Notes: generated by a model not told the origin, from the sequence alone. Shown: positions 1-8,739, counted from the stretch's first letter. The stretch: 64,000 nucleotides of DNA from Thermoflavimicrobium dichotomicum (GCF_900114055.1 NZ_FORR01000006.1:62001-126000), one strand, 5' to 3'. Translations and numbers: made by a program.

Positions 1-780
1 ATTGATGCCAGAGTTGATCGGATCTGGAAAGCCATTCCGGGATTAAATGGTCGAGAAGTCGATATAGAGGCGACTTTGGATAAAACGATAAAGCAAAAAA
101 ACAAGGATACCATTCAGTGGGTTTACAAAGAGATTCCACCCAAGATCACACTGGATCAATTGGGAGCTGTTCCGATTTATCGAGGGAATGATAAAAAACA
201 GGCAGCAGCGATCATGGTCAATGTTGCATGGGGAACAGAATATCTACCAGCGATGTTAGAGATTTTCGAGAAAGAAAAAGTAAAGGCTACTTTTTTTCTC
301 GATGGTTCATGGTTAAAGAAGCATCCTAAAGAAGCGAAAAAAATCGTTGCCTCTGGACATGAAATAGGCAATCATGCTTATTCTCATCCACTTCTCAGTA
401 CAGTATCCAGTGATCGCATTGAACAGGAGATAGGGAAAACCAGTCAATTGATTAACCAGACGTTAAATATAAAGAGCCAGTGGTTTGCACCACCAGCCGG
501 AGACTTTGACCAACGGGTTGTAGATATTGCGTTTAAAAATCAAATGAAAACGGTGTTATGGACAGTAGACACGGTAGATTGGCGAAAAGATTCAACCCCG
601 GCCAGAATGGTTGAAAGAATAGAAAAAGGAATCGGTCCCGGCAGTTTGATTTTGATGCATCCCACCGATCGAACGGTGACTGCTCTTCCTCAAATTGTTC
701 GTCTGGTGAAGAGAAAGGGAATAAAACTGGGAACGGTTGGAGAAGTACTTTCCTCCAAGCGAATGGAAAAGATTGAGTGA
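1..780 (+). CDS. ylxY: YlxY-type polysaccharide deacetylase family protein (5' end outside the window)
   Basis: The reading frame is open from base 1, so the N-terminus lies upstream; 259 residues are visible, ending in TGA at 780. The fold is a NodB/polysaccharide deacetylase domain: an HEIGNHAYSHP metal-binding motif is clear and a WFAPPAG segment stands where RPPYG-like motifs occur. The first motif, normally TFDDG, reads VNVAWGTE here, so the usual catalytic and metal aspartates are absent (direct observation). The YlxY subfamily lies next to the mlpA-type protease in Bacillus relatives, and the same neighbour follows here. A role in the sporulation-associated cell wall is inferred. Catalytic activity is doubtful because of the motif-1 change. 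Confidence 0.85.
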   Translation: MDARVDRIWKAIPGLNGREVDIEATLDKTIKQKNKDTIQWVYKEIPPKITLDQLGAVPIYRGNDKKQAAAIMVNVAWGTEYLPAMLEIFEKEKVKATFFLDGSWLKKHPKEAKKIVASGHEIGNHAYSHPLLSTVSSDRIEQEIGKTSQLINQTLNIKSQWFAPPAGDFDQRVVDIAFKNQMKTVLWTVDTVDWRKDSTPARMVERIEKGIGPGSLILMHPTDRTVTALPQIVRLVKRKGIKLGTVGEVLSSKRMEKIE

Positions 781-862
781 GACGTTCAACTTTGGTATAG
801 TAGGAGTGCTTATCTCGTTTTTGATTGATGGGGACGAGCCGATCGTAGATAGGAGGATCTTT

Positions 863-2116
863 GTGATCGTTAAGCATACTTTATCGAACGGATTGCGGAT
901 TGTGGCAGAACCGATTCCCCATGTACGATCTGTTGCTCTGGGTATTTGGATCGGCACAGGCTCAGAAAATGAAACCAAAGAAGAGAACGGAATTTCTCAT
1001 TTTATCGAGCACATGATGTTTAAGGGGACGAAAAAACGAACAGCGCGACAGATTGCGGAAGCATTTGATGAAATTGGTGGTCATGTCAATGCATTTACCT
1101 CCAAAGAAATGACCTGCTATTATGCGAAGGTTTTGGACCAGCATTTTTCGGTGGCGCTTGATATTTTAGGTGATATGTTTTTTGAATCCGTTTTTTCGGA
1201 AGAGGAAATGGAAAAAGAGAAAAAAGTCGTGATCGAAGAAATTCGGATGGTAGAAGATACTCCTGATGATCTCGTGCATGACCTGCTGTCCGAAGTTTCG
1301 ATGGGCAATCATACTTTAAGTTATCCAGTGTTAGGGACAGTGGAAAATGTAATGAGTTTTACACGAGATGATCTGTTTCGGTATAAAGAAAGATTCTATC
1401 ATCCACAAAACGTTGTCATTGCCATCGCGGGTAACTTGCCCCAAGATTATTTGGAACAAGTTGAGGCAGTATTTGCAAAGCATCAGGGGAAACCGGCAAG
1501 TATCCAGAAAAAGCCACCGGTCTTTACACCCCATGTCAAAACCAGGGTCAAGGCAACAGAGCAAACCCATCTGTGTATCGGACTTCCAGGTCTGTCGATG
1601 CGAGATGAACGGATTTATACATTGGTACTGTTAAATAATGTGTTGGGTGGAAACATGAGCTCACGGTTATTTCAAGAGATTCGGGAAGAACGTGGGCTTG
1701 CATATTCTGTTTATTCCTATCATTCTGCGCATCGTGACTCAGGACTTTTTGCGATTTATGCCGGAACGGCACATGGACAGGAAGATGAGGTTTGCGAGTT
1801 GATAAAACAGGTGTTACATCAAATCAGTGAAAAAGGCATTACACCAAAAGAATTGTCTAAAGCCAAAGAACAGCTGAAAGCAAGCATTATGTTAGGACTG
1901 GAAAGTACGAACAATCGTATGAGCCGTCTGGGACGGAATGAATTGCTTTTGGATCGGCATTTTACTTTGGATGAAATTATTCAGAGTGTCGAGAACATCA
2001 GTTTGGATGATGTGAATCAGCTGGCCAGAGAAATGTTCTCGTCAAAAATGTCTTTGGCTTTGATTTCACCGACGGGAGAAGTTCCTGCGTCATTTAGGGG
2101 GAAGGCTGTTGTATAA
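863..2116 (+). CDS. mlpA: M16-family zinc protease (MlpA/YmxG-like)
   Basis: A 417-residue M16 (pitrilysin/insulinase) peptidase. The inverted zinc motif HFIEH lies at residues 46-50, followed by the typical helix and a glutamate-rich EEEMEKEK region that supplies the third ligand in this family. The start chosen is GTG at 863, preceded by AGGAGG at 851-856; an upstream extension of the frame has no ribosome site and overlaps ylxY. A second, M16_C half (around residues 170-350) contains the R-Y-rich SRLFQEIREERGLAYS segment. The stop overlaps dut by 8 bases, so the two are probably cotranslated. Two further M16 members (YmfF, YmfH) are encoded 30 kb downstream. Confidence 0.93.
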   Translation: MIVKHTLSNGLRIVAEPIPHVRSVALGIWIGTGSENETKEENGISHFIEHMMFKGTKKRTARQIAEAFDEIGGHVNAFTSKEMTCYYAKVLDQHFSVALDILGDMFFESVFSEEEMEKEKKVVIEEIRMVEDTPDDLVHDLLSEVSMGNHTLSYPVLGTVENVMSFTRDDLFRYKERFYHPQNVVIAIAGNLPQDYLEQVEAVFAKHQGKPASIQKKPPVFTPHVKTRVKATEQTHLCIGLPGLSMRDERIYTLVLLNNVLGGNMSSRLFQEIREERGLAYSVYSYHSAHRDSGLFAIYAGTAHGQEDEVCELIKQVLHQISEKGITPKELSKAKEQLKASIMLGLESTNNRMSRLGRNELLLDRHFTLDEIIQSVENISLDDVNQLAREMFSSKMSLALISPTGEVPASFRGKAVV

Positions 2117-2552
2117 CGTACAGATTCGTCAACTACCAGGAAACGAGGATTTACCACTTCCTCAACAAATGTCAGTGGGTTCCAGTGGTTTTGATTTACA
2201 TGCAGCCGTGAGTGAACCTGTCACCATTTTGCCAGGTAAATGGAAGTTGATTCCCACCGGAATAGCAATTGCAATGCCCCACGAACTGGAGGCACAAGTA
2301 CGGCCACGTAGCGGCTTGGCCTTGAAGCATGGTCTGACTGTGCTCAATACTCCTGGAACGATTGATGCTGATTATCGTGGGGAAATCGGTGTTATTTTGC
2401 TTAATTTGGGTGAAGAAAGCTTCACAGTGGAGCGTGGCGACCGTATTGCCCAGCTTGTGTTTCAGCAAGTACCGAAAGTTCAGTTTCAAGTGGTTGAAAA
2501 ATTGGAGCAAACCGTTCGGGGATCAGGTGGTTTTGGACACACGGGTAAATAG
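2109..2552 (+). CDS. dut: Deoxyuridine 5'-triphosphate nucleotidohydrolase (dUTPase)
   Basis: 147 residues, normal for a trimeric dUTPase, which converts dUTP to dUMP and pyrophosphate and keeps uracil out of DNA. The five conserved motifs are recognisable: SSGFDLHA, RPRSGLALKHG, the LNTPGTIDADYRGEI uridine-binding segment, RGDRIAQLVFQ, and the glycine-rich RGSGGFGHTGK tail that closes over the phosphates. The start is TTG at 2109, preceded by an AGGGGGAAGG ribosome site inside the end of mlpA. The 8-base overlap suggests translational coupling with mlpA. Confidence 0.95.
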   Translation: MYNVQIRQLPGNEDLPLPQQMSVGSSGFDLHAAVSEPVTILPGKWKLIPTGIAIAMPHELEAQVRPRSGLALKHGLTVLNTPGTIDADYRGEIGVILLNLGEESFTVERGDRIAQLVFQQVPKVQFQVVEKLEQTVRGSGGFGHTGK

Positions 2553-2571
2553 GATGAGGGGGTTCTTGGTT

Positions 2572-2757
2572 ATGGTGGGAACACTTCAAATGAGGCGTTT
2601 GGAAGAGAATTTGGAGCGGCTCCGTGCCGAACTGGTTCAATCTGTAAATGGAGAATACTCACGATTATTAGACCCCCATGTGCTGCCGCTTAGTCAACAG
2701 TTAGACCAATATATTGTGGAGTATTACAAACTGAAAGATCAACTTCAAATCCCTTGA
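2572..2757 (+). CDS. Spo0E-like aspartyl-phosphate phosphatase family small protein
   Basis: A 61-residue peptide whose C-terminal half contains LSQQLDQYIVEYYKLK, close to the Spo0E-family SQELDxLI.xYY signature. Members of that family dephosphorylate Spo0A~P and restrain sporulation. ATG at 2572 follows GAGGGGG; ATG 2554 is in frame and could extend it by six residues. The N-terminal half (RRLEENLERLRAELVQ) is a helix, as expected for the two-helix Spo0E hairpin. It lies 19 bases after dut and before a strong terminator, so it is probably the last gene of the mlpA-dut unit. The family assignment rests on the short motif. Confidence 0.7.
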   Translation: MVGTLQMRRLEENLERLRAELVQSVNGEYSRLLDPHVLPLSQQLDQYIVEYYKLKDQLQIP

Positions 2758-2785
2758 ATTTTTTCCATCATATGCTGTGGAACCA

Positions 2786-2826
2786 AAAGCCTGGCATCCA
2801 GAGCAAAACGGATGTCAGGCTTTTTT
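2786..2826 (+). terminator. Rho-independent terminator after the mlpA-dut unit
   Basis: GCCTGGCATCC pairs with GGATGTCAGGC (one G-T pair) around a 10-base loop, followed by TTTTTT. Confidence 0.85.
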
Positions 2827-2900
2827 ATATAAAAATAGGTCTAGATCGGTTGTTCTTCCTCATATATTTGTACCACTTCCGGGCTAAGGAGTGGTGAACG

Positions 2901-3152
2901 GTGCGATGGAGTGAATTTGTGGAAAAAGAGTGTGTGGATCTAAGGAGCGGTGAAAAATTGGGATCTTTTTCACATGCAGATATGGTGATCGACTCCGCTA
3001 CAGGAAGGATTGAGTCCATTTTGATTCCGGTAGGAACCTCTTTTTTTAAGAAAAACAACCCAGAAATGGAGCTCGACTGGTCGATGATTAAAAAGATAGG
3101 ACCCGAGATGGTGATTATTGATTCTGCTATTGGACGTGTTTCTGTTAAATAA
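2901..3152 (+). CDS. ymxH: YlmC/YmxH family sporulation protein (PRC-barrel-like)
   Basis: 83 residues of the YlmC/YmxH family, small PRC-barrel-type beta proteins found in spore-forming Firmicutes. The SFSHADMVIDSATGRI and KKIGPEMVIIDS segments match that family. GTG at 2901 is preceded by AAGGAGTGG. In Bacillus ymxH sits between mlpA and the dipicolinate genes, as here. Its molecular role is not established. It is followed by its own terminator, so it is probably monocistronic. Confidence 0.85.
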   Translation: MRWSEFVEKECVDLRSGEKLGSFSHADMVIDSATGRIESILIPVGTSFFKKNNPEMELDWSMIKKIGPEMVIIDSAIGRVSVK

Positions 3153-3168
3153 ACACAAAGTTTGACAG

Positions 3169-3210
3169 GGAATCGTATTTGTTTGCAGGCAATGCGATTC
3201 CTTTTTTTTT
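3169..3210 (+). terminator. Terminator after ymxH
   Basis: GGAATCGTATT and AATGCGATTCC form the stem, followed by a run of nine T. Confidence 0.85.
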
Positions 3211-3259
3211 GCGATTGAAAATGCTTCATAAATCATGATGAGAAATTGGGCAAAAGGGT

Positions 3260-3288
3260 AACCGTTTCATTTACCTATTCATATGATG
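3260..3288 (+). promoter_or_regulatory. SigK-like promoter for the dpa/asd/dapG/dapA operon
   Basis: An AC at 3261-3262 and CATATGATG at 3280-3288, 17 bases apart, resemble the mother-cell SigK consensus (AC, then CATAnnnTA). The last position of the -10 box is off-consensus. The dipicolinate genes are SigK-dependent in Bacillus, which supports the reading. Pattern match only. Confidence 0.45.
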
Positions 3289-3360
3289 CAATCAGAGATG
3301 AAAAAGTGTGAATTTACATGTTTATACCGGTTAGGCTTCCGGGGAAAGGAGTCGAAATAG

Positions 3361-4269
3361 ATGCTGACAGGCAAGAATGTCGTCTTCCTCGGTGGAGATG
3401 CCAGACAGCTGGAAGTTATTAAAAGTTGTATTCAGATGAATGCAACAGTAAGCTTGGTCGGATTTGATAACCTGCAAAGTCACTTTAGTGGAACAAGACA
3501 AAAAGCACTACACACAGATACCTTTAAACAGGCAGACATTCTGGTATTGCCGATTGTGGGTACAGATGAAAAAGGGCAAGTAAACAGTGTGTTTACTTCC
3601 AAAAAGTTAGTGTTAGCCGAAGAGCATATTGGGTCGTTACCGAAGCATTGTATTGTTTTTGCCGGAATTGCGGGATCTTATCTGCAAAACCTGTGTCGTT
3701 CACATCAAATCCGGTTGATTCAGTTGTTGGATCGAGATGATGTGGCTATATACAATTCGATTCCAACGGTAGAAGGCGCCATCATGATGGCGATCCAGCA
3801 TACCGATATTACGATTCATCATTCTGTTTGTATCGTGCTGGGATTGGGAAGAGTCGGAATGACATTGGCTCGGATTTTAACGGCTATGGGTGCCAAGGTA
3901 AAAATGGGTGTTCGCAGTTCAAGCGATTTTGCCAGAGCTTTTGAAATGGGATTGGAACCCTTTGATATACTGGAATTGGCTGAAAATGTACGCGATGCAG
4001 ATCTGATTTTCAATACAGTTCCTGCTGTCGTTATTACATCTGCTGTTTTGGCCCACGTCCCTCATGATGCAGTGATCATCGATCTCGCTTCCAAACCGGG
4101 TGGAGTTGATTACCAATTTGCTGAAAAAAGAGGCATTAAAGCGATTCTGGCTCCAAGTTTACCTGGGATTGTGGCTCCGAAGACAGCTGGACAGATTTTG
4201 GCACGTACGATGACACAATTAATGATGGAAGCGATGAAAAAGGAGGGGGATCCTGTTGAACTTTCATAA
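3361..4269 (+). CDS. dpaA: Dipicolinate synthase subunit A (SpoVFA/DpaA)
   Basis: 302 residues. With DpaB it forms the mother-cell enzyme that oxidises dihydrodipicolinate to dipicolinic acid, the spore-core Ca-DPA component. The N-terminal region begins with a dinucleotide-type GKNVVFLGGDARQ. A second Rossmann motif, VLGLGRVGMTLARIL, lies near residues 158-172. The C-terminal SKPGGVDYQFAEKRGIKAI..PGIVAPKTAG block is typical of the family. ATG 3361 follows a GGGGAAAGGAG ribosome site. The gene overlaps dpaB by 14 bases and heads an operon with asd, dapG and dapA, which supply its substrate pathway. Confidence 0.96.
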   Translation: MLTGKNVVFLGGDARQLEVIKSCIQMNATVSLVGFDNLQSHFSGTRQKALHTDTFKQADILVLPIVGTDEKGQVNSVFTSKKLVLAEEHIGSLPKHCIVFAGIAGSYLQNLCRSHQIRLIQLLDRDDVAIYNSIPTVEGAIMMAIQHTDITIHHSVCIVLGLGRVGMTLARILTAMGAKVKMGVRSSSDFARAFEMGLEPFDILELAENVRDADLIFNTVPAVVITSAVLAHVPHDAVIIDLASKPGGVDYQFAEKRGIKAILAPSLPGIVAPKTAGQILARTMTQLMMEAMKKEGDPVELS

Positions 4270-4858
4270 TGCAACCATCGGCTTTGCACTGACAGGATCT
4301 CATTGTACCCATGATGAAGTGCTGCCACAAATGAAACGTCTGGTTGAGTTGGATGCGCAAGTGATTCCCATTATTTCGCATACAGTGGCGACAGTGGATA
4401 GCCGATTTGGGAAAGCGAGCGATTGGATTAAACAAATTGAAGAAATTACGGGACGAAAACCGTTGATGTCGATTCCTGAAACAGAGCCGTTTGGCCCCAA
4501 GAAAATGCTGGATTGCTTGGTGATCGCTCCTTGTACGGGGAATTCACTTGCCCGATTGGCCAATGCTTTAACGGATGGTCCAGTGCTTATGGCGGCGAAA
4601 GCACAGATGCGCAATCATCGTCCTGTAGTACTTGCGATTTCGAGCAATGATGCACTCGGACTCAATGCTGCCAATCTGGCTAAACTCTTAGCTGCCAAAG
4701 ATATTTATTTTGTACCCTTTGGCCAGGACAATCCAGAAGGAAAGCCAAAATCAATGGTAGCCAGAATGGAATTGATTCCTGAAACCTGCTTGGCAGCAAT
4801 GAATGGGAGACAATTGCAACCACTCATAGTTGAAAAATATCGGTACTTGACAACATAA
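4256..4858 (+). CDS. dpaB: Dipicolinate synthase subunit B (SpoVFB/DpaB), flavoprotein-like
   Basis: 200 residues of the flavoprotein/HFCD superfamily and the partner of DpaA. Features include the N-terminal IGFALTGSHCTHDEV segment and the LVIAPCTGNSLARLANALTDGPVLMAAK flavin-binding region (seen in two adjacent blocks). The start is TTG 4256, directly after AGGAGGGGG inside the end of dpaA, which implies coupled translation. The family belongs to the spore maturation pathway. Confidence 0.95.
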   Translation: MNFHNATIGFALTGSHCTHDEVLPQMKRLVELDAQVIPIISHTVATVDSRFGKASDWIKQIEEITGRKPLMSIPETEPFGPKKMLDCLVIAPCTGNSLARLANALTDGPVLMAAKAQMRNHRPVVLAISSNDALGLNAANLAKLLAAKDIYFVPFGQDNPEGKPKSMVARMELIPETCLAAMNGRQLQPLIVEKYRYLTT

Positions 4859-4888
4859 TAGAGAAGGAAGTTAAATTAGTAGAAACAT

Positions 4889-4926
4889 AGTCCCCTCTTT
4901 CATATCAACCTGGGGACTTCCTTGTT
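4889..4926 (+). terminator. Weak hairpin between dpaB and asd
   Basis: AGTCCCC (4889-4895) pairs with GGGGACT (4912-4918), followed by the broken T stretch TCCTTGTTATTTTT. It could partly separate dpaAB expression from asd-dapG-dapA, which are also needed in vegetative growth. Confidence 0.45.
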
Positions 4927-4960
4927 ATTTTTGATGAAACACTGGAAGGAGAAATGGTTG

Positions 4961-5995
4961 ATGGCGAATAAAACATACACGGTTGCTGTTGTAGGTGCTA
5001 CTGGTGCTGTAGGTGAGCAAATGTTGAAGTATCTGGAAGAGCGTCAGTTTCCTGTCAAGGAACTGAGACCACTCGCTTCCAAACGTTCGGCAGGTGGTAC
5101 GATCCGTTTTCGTGGGCAAGATGTCGTTGTACAGGAAGCAACTCCAGAAGCTTTTGAAGGTGTAGATATCGCTCTCTTCAGCGCTGGGGGTAGCGTGAGT
5201 GAAAAGCTGGCTCCAGAAGCAGTCAAAAGAGGAGCTGTAGTGATAGATAATACCAATGCGTTTCGGATGCATCCAGAGGTGCCCCTAGTGGTTCCTGAAG
5301 TAAACAAAGAAGCTATTCGCAATCATAAAGGAATTATTGCAAATCCAAACTGTTCTACCATTCAAATGGTCGTAGCCTTGAAGCCATTGTATGATCGCTA
5401 TGGTGTTGATCGTGTCATTGTTTCAACCTATCAGGCGGTATCCGGATCGGGTTGGCAAGCGGTCGTGGAATTGGAAAAACAAACGCAAGCCTCTTTGGCA
5501 GGAGATCAACTTCCACTCAATGTCATGCCTGTCAGCAAGTTGGATAAACATTATCCCATTGCTTTTAATGTGATTCCGCAATGCGATGTGGCCCAAGAAA
5601 ATGGATTTACCCTGGAAGAGATGAAAATGGTCAGAGAAACCAAAAAAATCTTTGATGATCCAGAGATTAAGGTTACAGCGACTTGTGTACGTGTTCCTGT
5701 TTACCGTGGACATAGTGAATCGGTTTATGTCGAGTTAAAACAGGACTTTGATCTGGAAGAAGTACGGTCCTTATTGGAAAATGCGCCTGGTATTGTTGTA
5801 AAAGATGACATTCAAGAGCAGGTTTATCCAATGCCAATCGATGCCGTCGATCGTACTGAGGTATTCGTGGGACGGATTCGCCGTGACCTGCATCATCCAC
5901 GTGCCTTGAACCTGTGGGTTGTATCCGATAACCTCTTAAAAGGAGCGGCAACGAATGCGATTCAGATTGCCGAAGCGCTGATTGCTGAAGAATAG
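4961..5995 (+). CDS. asd: Aspartate-semialdehyde dehydrogenase
   Basis: 344 residues. It reduces aspartyl-4-phosphate to aspartate semialdehyde, the branch point to lysine/DAP/dipicolinate, threonine and methionine. The N-terminal NADP-binding VVGATGAVGEQML motif is present. The catalytic cysteine is in NPNCSTIQM and the catalytic histidine in RVPVYRGHSES. ATG 4961 (or TTG 4958) follows GGAAGGAG; the frame extends upstream without a ribosome site. It lies in the dpa-lysine operon before dapG with a 21-base gap. Confidence 0.97.
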   Translation: MANKTYTVAVVGATGAVGEQMLKYLEERQFPVKELRPLASKRSAGGTIRFRGQDVVVQEATPEAFEGVDIALFSAGGSVSEKLAPEAVKRGAVVIDNTNAFRMHPEVPLVVPEVNKEAIRNHKGIIANPNCSTIQMVVALKPLYDRYGVDRVIVSTYQAVSGSGWQAVVELEKQTQASLAGDQLPLNVMPVSKLDKHYPIAFNVIPQCDVAQENGFTLEEMKMVRETKKIFDDPEIKVTATCVRVPVYRGHSESVYVELKQDFDLEEVRSLLENAPGIVVKDDIQEQVYPMPIDAVDRTEVFVGRIRRDLHHPRALNLWVVSDNLLKGAATNAIQIAEALIAEE

Positions 5996-6016
5996 AGTTA
6001 GAGAAGGGATATCATC

Positions 6017-7246
6017 ATGAAAATACTGGTGCAAAAATTCGGGGGAACTTCAGTAGCTACACCAGAAACGCGTGAGAGGGTCGTTCATCATATCAAGCGG
6101 GCTTTAGCTGAAAATTATCGATTGGTTGTCGTTGTATCTGCAATGGGGAGAAAGGGAGCACCTTATGCTACCGATACCTTGCTCAGTTTGGTGAAAGAAA
6201 ACGGTGCCGGTTTGGCTCCAAGGGAACTCGATTTGCTCCTAAGCTGCGGAGAATTGATTTCTGCTACCACGCTCTCCAGCTTGCTTGTCCGACATGGAAT
6301 CAAAAGTGTTGTATTGACCGGTGGACAAGCGGGCATTATTACCAATAACCAATTTACCAATGCACAAATCATCAAAGTAAACCCCAAACGCATCCTGGAT
6401 GAACTGGAACAGGGAAAAGTCGTTATTGTGACCGGATTCCAAGGGCAGACCGCTGATGGGGAAGTGACGACGCTGGGACGTGGTGGCAGTGATACAACGG
6501 CTACCGCCCTGGGCGTGGCGCTTCAAGCGGAATATGTCGATATTTTCACGGATGTAGAAGGTGTTATGACCGCAGATCCACGGATCGTGGAAGATGCAAC
6601 ACCGCTGGATATGGTTACTTACTATGAAATGTGCAATTTGGCGTTTCAAGGGGCTAAAGTTGTACATCCACGTGCAGTAGAAATTGCGATGCAAACCAAT
6701 GTCCCGATTCGTGTTCGCTCCACGATGTCTGATCACCCTGGAACGCTGGTTACCAATATGAACGAGTCCAATGAACTGGCGGGAGAAATCCATGATCGTT
6801 TAATTACAGGGATCACCCAAATGCCTTCAGTGACTCAAATCAAGATAACCGTTCAGCATGGCCAGTTTGACCTCCACCTGAAAGTGTTCCAGGCGATGGC
6901 AGACCATGAGATCAGTGTTGATTTTATTAGCGTAAATCCAAGCGAGATTGCTTATACTGTCAAGGATGAACAAGCAGATAAAGCACTGGGAATTTTACGC
7001 GAATTGGGGATAGAGCCAGAACTTCATCGTCACTGTGCCAAAGTTTCAACGGTTGGTGCAGGAATTGCCGGTATGCCTGGCGTGATGGCAAAAATCGTGG
7101 AGGCTTTGACAGAAGAGGATATCCAGATTTTGCAGTCAGCCGATTCCCATACGACCATTTGGGTCTTGGTTCGCGGAGAAGATATGGTTAAGGCTGTTCG
7201 GGCGTTGCATCGCAAATTCAATCTGCATCGATCGAATTACGCATAA
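6017..7246 (+). CDS. dapG: Aspartate kinase I (DapG type)
   Basis: 409 residues. It phosphorylates aspartate, the first step to DAP, lysine and dipicolinate. The kinase domain starts with KFGGTSVATPE; GRGGSDTTATAL and the FTDVEGVMTADPR substrate/ATP segment follow. Two C-terminal ACT repeats (about residues 265-405, around ITQIKITVQHG and KVSTVGAGIAG) bind the effector, which is meso-DAP for DapG in Bacillus. Clustering with dpaAB, asd and dapA supports the DapG assignment over LysC. Confidence 0.95.
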   Translation: MKILVQKFGGTSVATPETRERVVHHIKRALAENYRLVVVVSAMGRKGAPYATDTLLSLVKENGAGLAPRELDLLLSCGELISATTLSSLLVRHGIKSVVLTGGQAGIITNNQFTNAQIIKVNPKRILDELEQGKVVIVTGFQGQTADGEVTTLGRGGSDTTATALGVALQAEYVDIFTDVEGVMTADPRIVEDATPLDMVTYYEMCNLAFQGAKVVHPRAVEIAMQTNVPIRVRSTMSDHPGTLVTNMNESNELAGEIHDRLITGITQMPSVTQIKITVQHGQFDLHLKVFQAMADHEISVDFISVNPSEIAYTVKDEQADKALGILRELGIEPELHRHCAKVSTVGAGIAGMPGVMAKIVEALTEEDIQILQSADSHTTIWVLVRGEDMVKAVRALHRKFNLHRSNYA

Positions 7247-7263
7247 GGAAGGGAAGAAAAAGG

Positions 7264-8136
7264 ATGCAATTTGGACGTTTGATAACAGCAATGATTACAC
7301 CATTTACACGGGATCGGGAAATAGACTGGGAAAAACTCGAAGGGATCATCGAGCACTTGATCGCCCATGAGAGTGATGCCATTGTAGTTTCAGGAACAAC
7401 GGCAGAATCCCCCAACCTGTCCCATGAAGAAAAGCTGAAACTGTTCCAGTTTACGCTGGAAAAAGTGAATGGGCGAATTAAGGTCATCGCCGGGACAGGA
7501 AGCAACAGCACCGAGCAGACATTACAGTTAACCAAAGAAGCTGAAGCGTTGGGTGTAGATGGTGCGATGCTGGTTGCGCCTTATTATAACAAGCCTTCGC
7601 AAGAGGGGCTTTACCAACACTTCAAAACAGTGGCAGAAGCAGTGGATTTGCCCATCATGCTATACAATGTACCAGGCCGAACCAGTGTGAATATGACGGC
7701 TGAAACCATGGCCCGATTGGCTGAATTGCCAAATGTGGTGGCGATAAAAGAAGCAAGTGGAAATTTGACACAGATTGCCAATTTAATCTCGATGGTTTCA
7801 GAGGATGTGGCTGTATACAGCGGTGATGATGCGCTAACTTTACCGGTTCTCTCTGTAGGTGGCGCTGGTGTCGTCAGTGTGGCCAGTCACATTTTGGGAA
7901 AGGAACTCAAAGCCATTATTAACCATTATCTCGAAGGAAATGTTAAACAGGCAGCGGAATTGTTCCGCAAATATTTGCCTGTATTCGAAGGGTTATTCTT
8001 TACGACCAGCCCTGTGCCGCTTAAATACGTATTATCCCAAAAAGGGTTATGTGAACCGACTGTTCGCCTTCCACTGGTGGAGTTAAATGAACAGGAAGTA
8101 GCCAAAGCCCAATCTTGGATCGAACTGATTCCATAA
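7264..8136 (+). CDS. dapA: 4-hydroxy-tetrahydrodipicolinate synthase
   Basis: 290 residues, a normal length. It condenses pyruvate with aspartate semialdehyde. The GTTAESP motif, the YNVPGRTSVNM tyrosine region and the Schiff-base lysine in VVAIKEASGN are all present. The start is ATG 7264, 17 bases after dapG. This is the last gene of the dpaA-dpaB-asd-dapG-dapA operon; a strong terminator follows. Confidence 0.97.
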   Translation: MQFGRLITAMITPFTRDREIDWEKLEGIIEHLIAHESDAIVVSGTTAESPNLSHEEKLKLFQFTLEKVNGRIKVIAGTGSNSTEQTLQLTKEAEALGVDGAMLVAPYYNKPSQEGLYQHFKTVAEAVDLPIMLYNVPGRTSVNMTAETMARLAELPNVVAIKEASGNLTQIANLISMVSEDVAVYSGDDALTLPVLSVGGAGVVSVASHILGKELKAIINHYLEGNVKQAAELFRKYLPVFEGLFFTTSPVPLKYVLSQKGLCEPTVRLPLVELNEQEVAKAQSWIELIP

Positions 8137-8140
8137 CTTC

Positions 8141-8165
8141 AAGCCCCTTTTTTGGGGCTTTTTTC
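8141..8165 (+). terminator. Terminator after dapA
   Basis: AAGCCCC and GGGGCTT around a six-T loop, followed by a T run. Confidence 0.9.
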
Positions 8166-8187
8166 ATCAATGATTGGAGCAGGAGAA

Positions 8188-8739
8188 ATGACGGAACAGA
8201 TCGTCACATGGTTTCAGGAATGGGGAAGTTTGGCAATCATCCTGAGCATTTTACTCAATACTGTGATCAATGTGCTCGGAGTGGTACCATCCATCATCGT
8301 GACAGGAGCCAATATAGTCGTGTGGGGGCCGCTTGCGGGAGGCGTGTTGTCCTGGTTTTCGGAAGTATTGGGATCTACAGTGGCTTTTTTACTTTATCGT
8401 TATGGGATTCGCAAGTGGAAAGGAACCAAAGATCAACATTGGAAATGGGTACAAGCGTTTAATCAATGGACCAGGAAAAAGCAGTTTCTTTCGGTATTGC
8501 TGGCTCGACTCACACCTTTCATTCCCTCGGTCGTCATCAATGTAACAGGAGCATTTACTCATATTCATTTGCTGGATTTTGTAATTGCCACTGCCATTGG
8601 AAAAATACCTTCCCATTTCCTGGAGGTATGGGTCAGCCATGATTTATTGAATATAAGCCGGAATGATTTCCGAGTGATTTTGGTTTTGATGGCCATCAGT
8701 GTGGCTTTCATTTTCATGAAAAAGTCTACACAAAAATAA
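8188..8739 (+). CDS. VTT (DedA/TVP38-like) membrane protein
   Basis: 183 residues with about four hydrophobic segments (LAIILSILLNTVINVLGVV, LAGGVLSWFSEVLGSTVAFLL and two C-terminal ones). The layout and the glycine-containing re-entrant-like region, followed by LLARLTPFIPSVVINVTGA, fit VTT-domain proteins of the DedA/TVP38 superfamily, some of which act in lipid transport. ATG 8188 is preceded by GGAGCAGGAG; ATG 8170 upstream overlaps the dapA terminator. The substrate is unknown. It sits alone between two terminators. Confidence 0.75.
   Translation: MTEQIVTWFQEWGSLAIILSILLNTVINVLGVVPSIIVTGANIVVWGPLAGGVLSWFSEVLGSTVAFLLYRYGIRKWKGTKDQHWKWVQAFNQWTRKKQFLSVLLARLTPFIPSVVINVTGAFTHIHLLDFVIATAIGKIPSHFLEVWVSHDLLNISRNDFRVILVLMAISVAFIFMKKSTQK

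Noticed and set aside
737-862. Upstream extension of the mlpA frame
   Set aside because: It overlaps the end of ylxY and lacks a ribosome site; GTG 863 follows AGGAGG directly.
6239-6793. 184-residue minus-strand frame opposite dapG
   Set aside because: Shadow of the aspartate kinase gene; composition is not protein-like.
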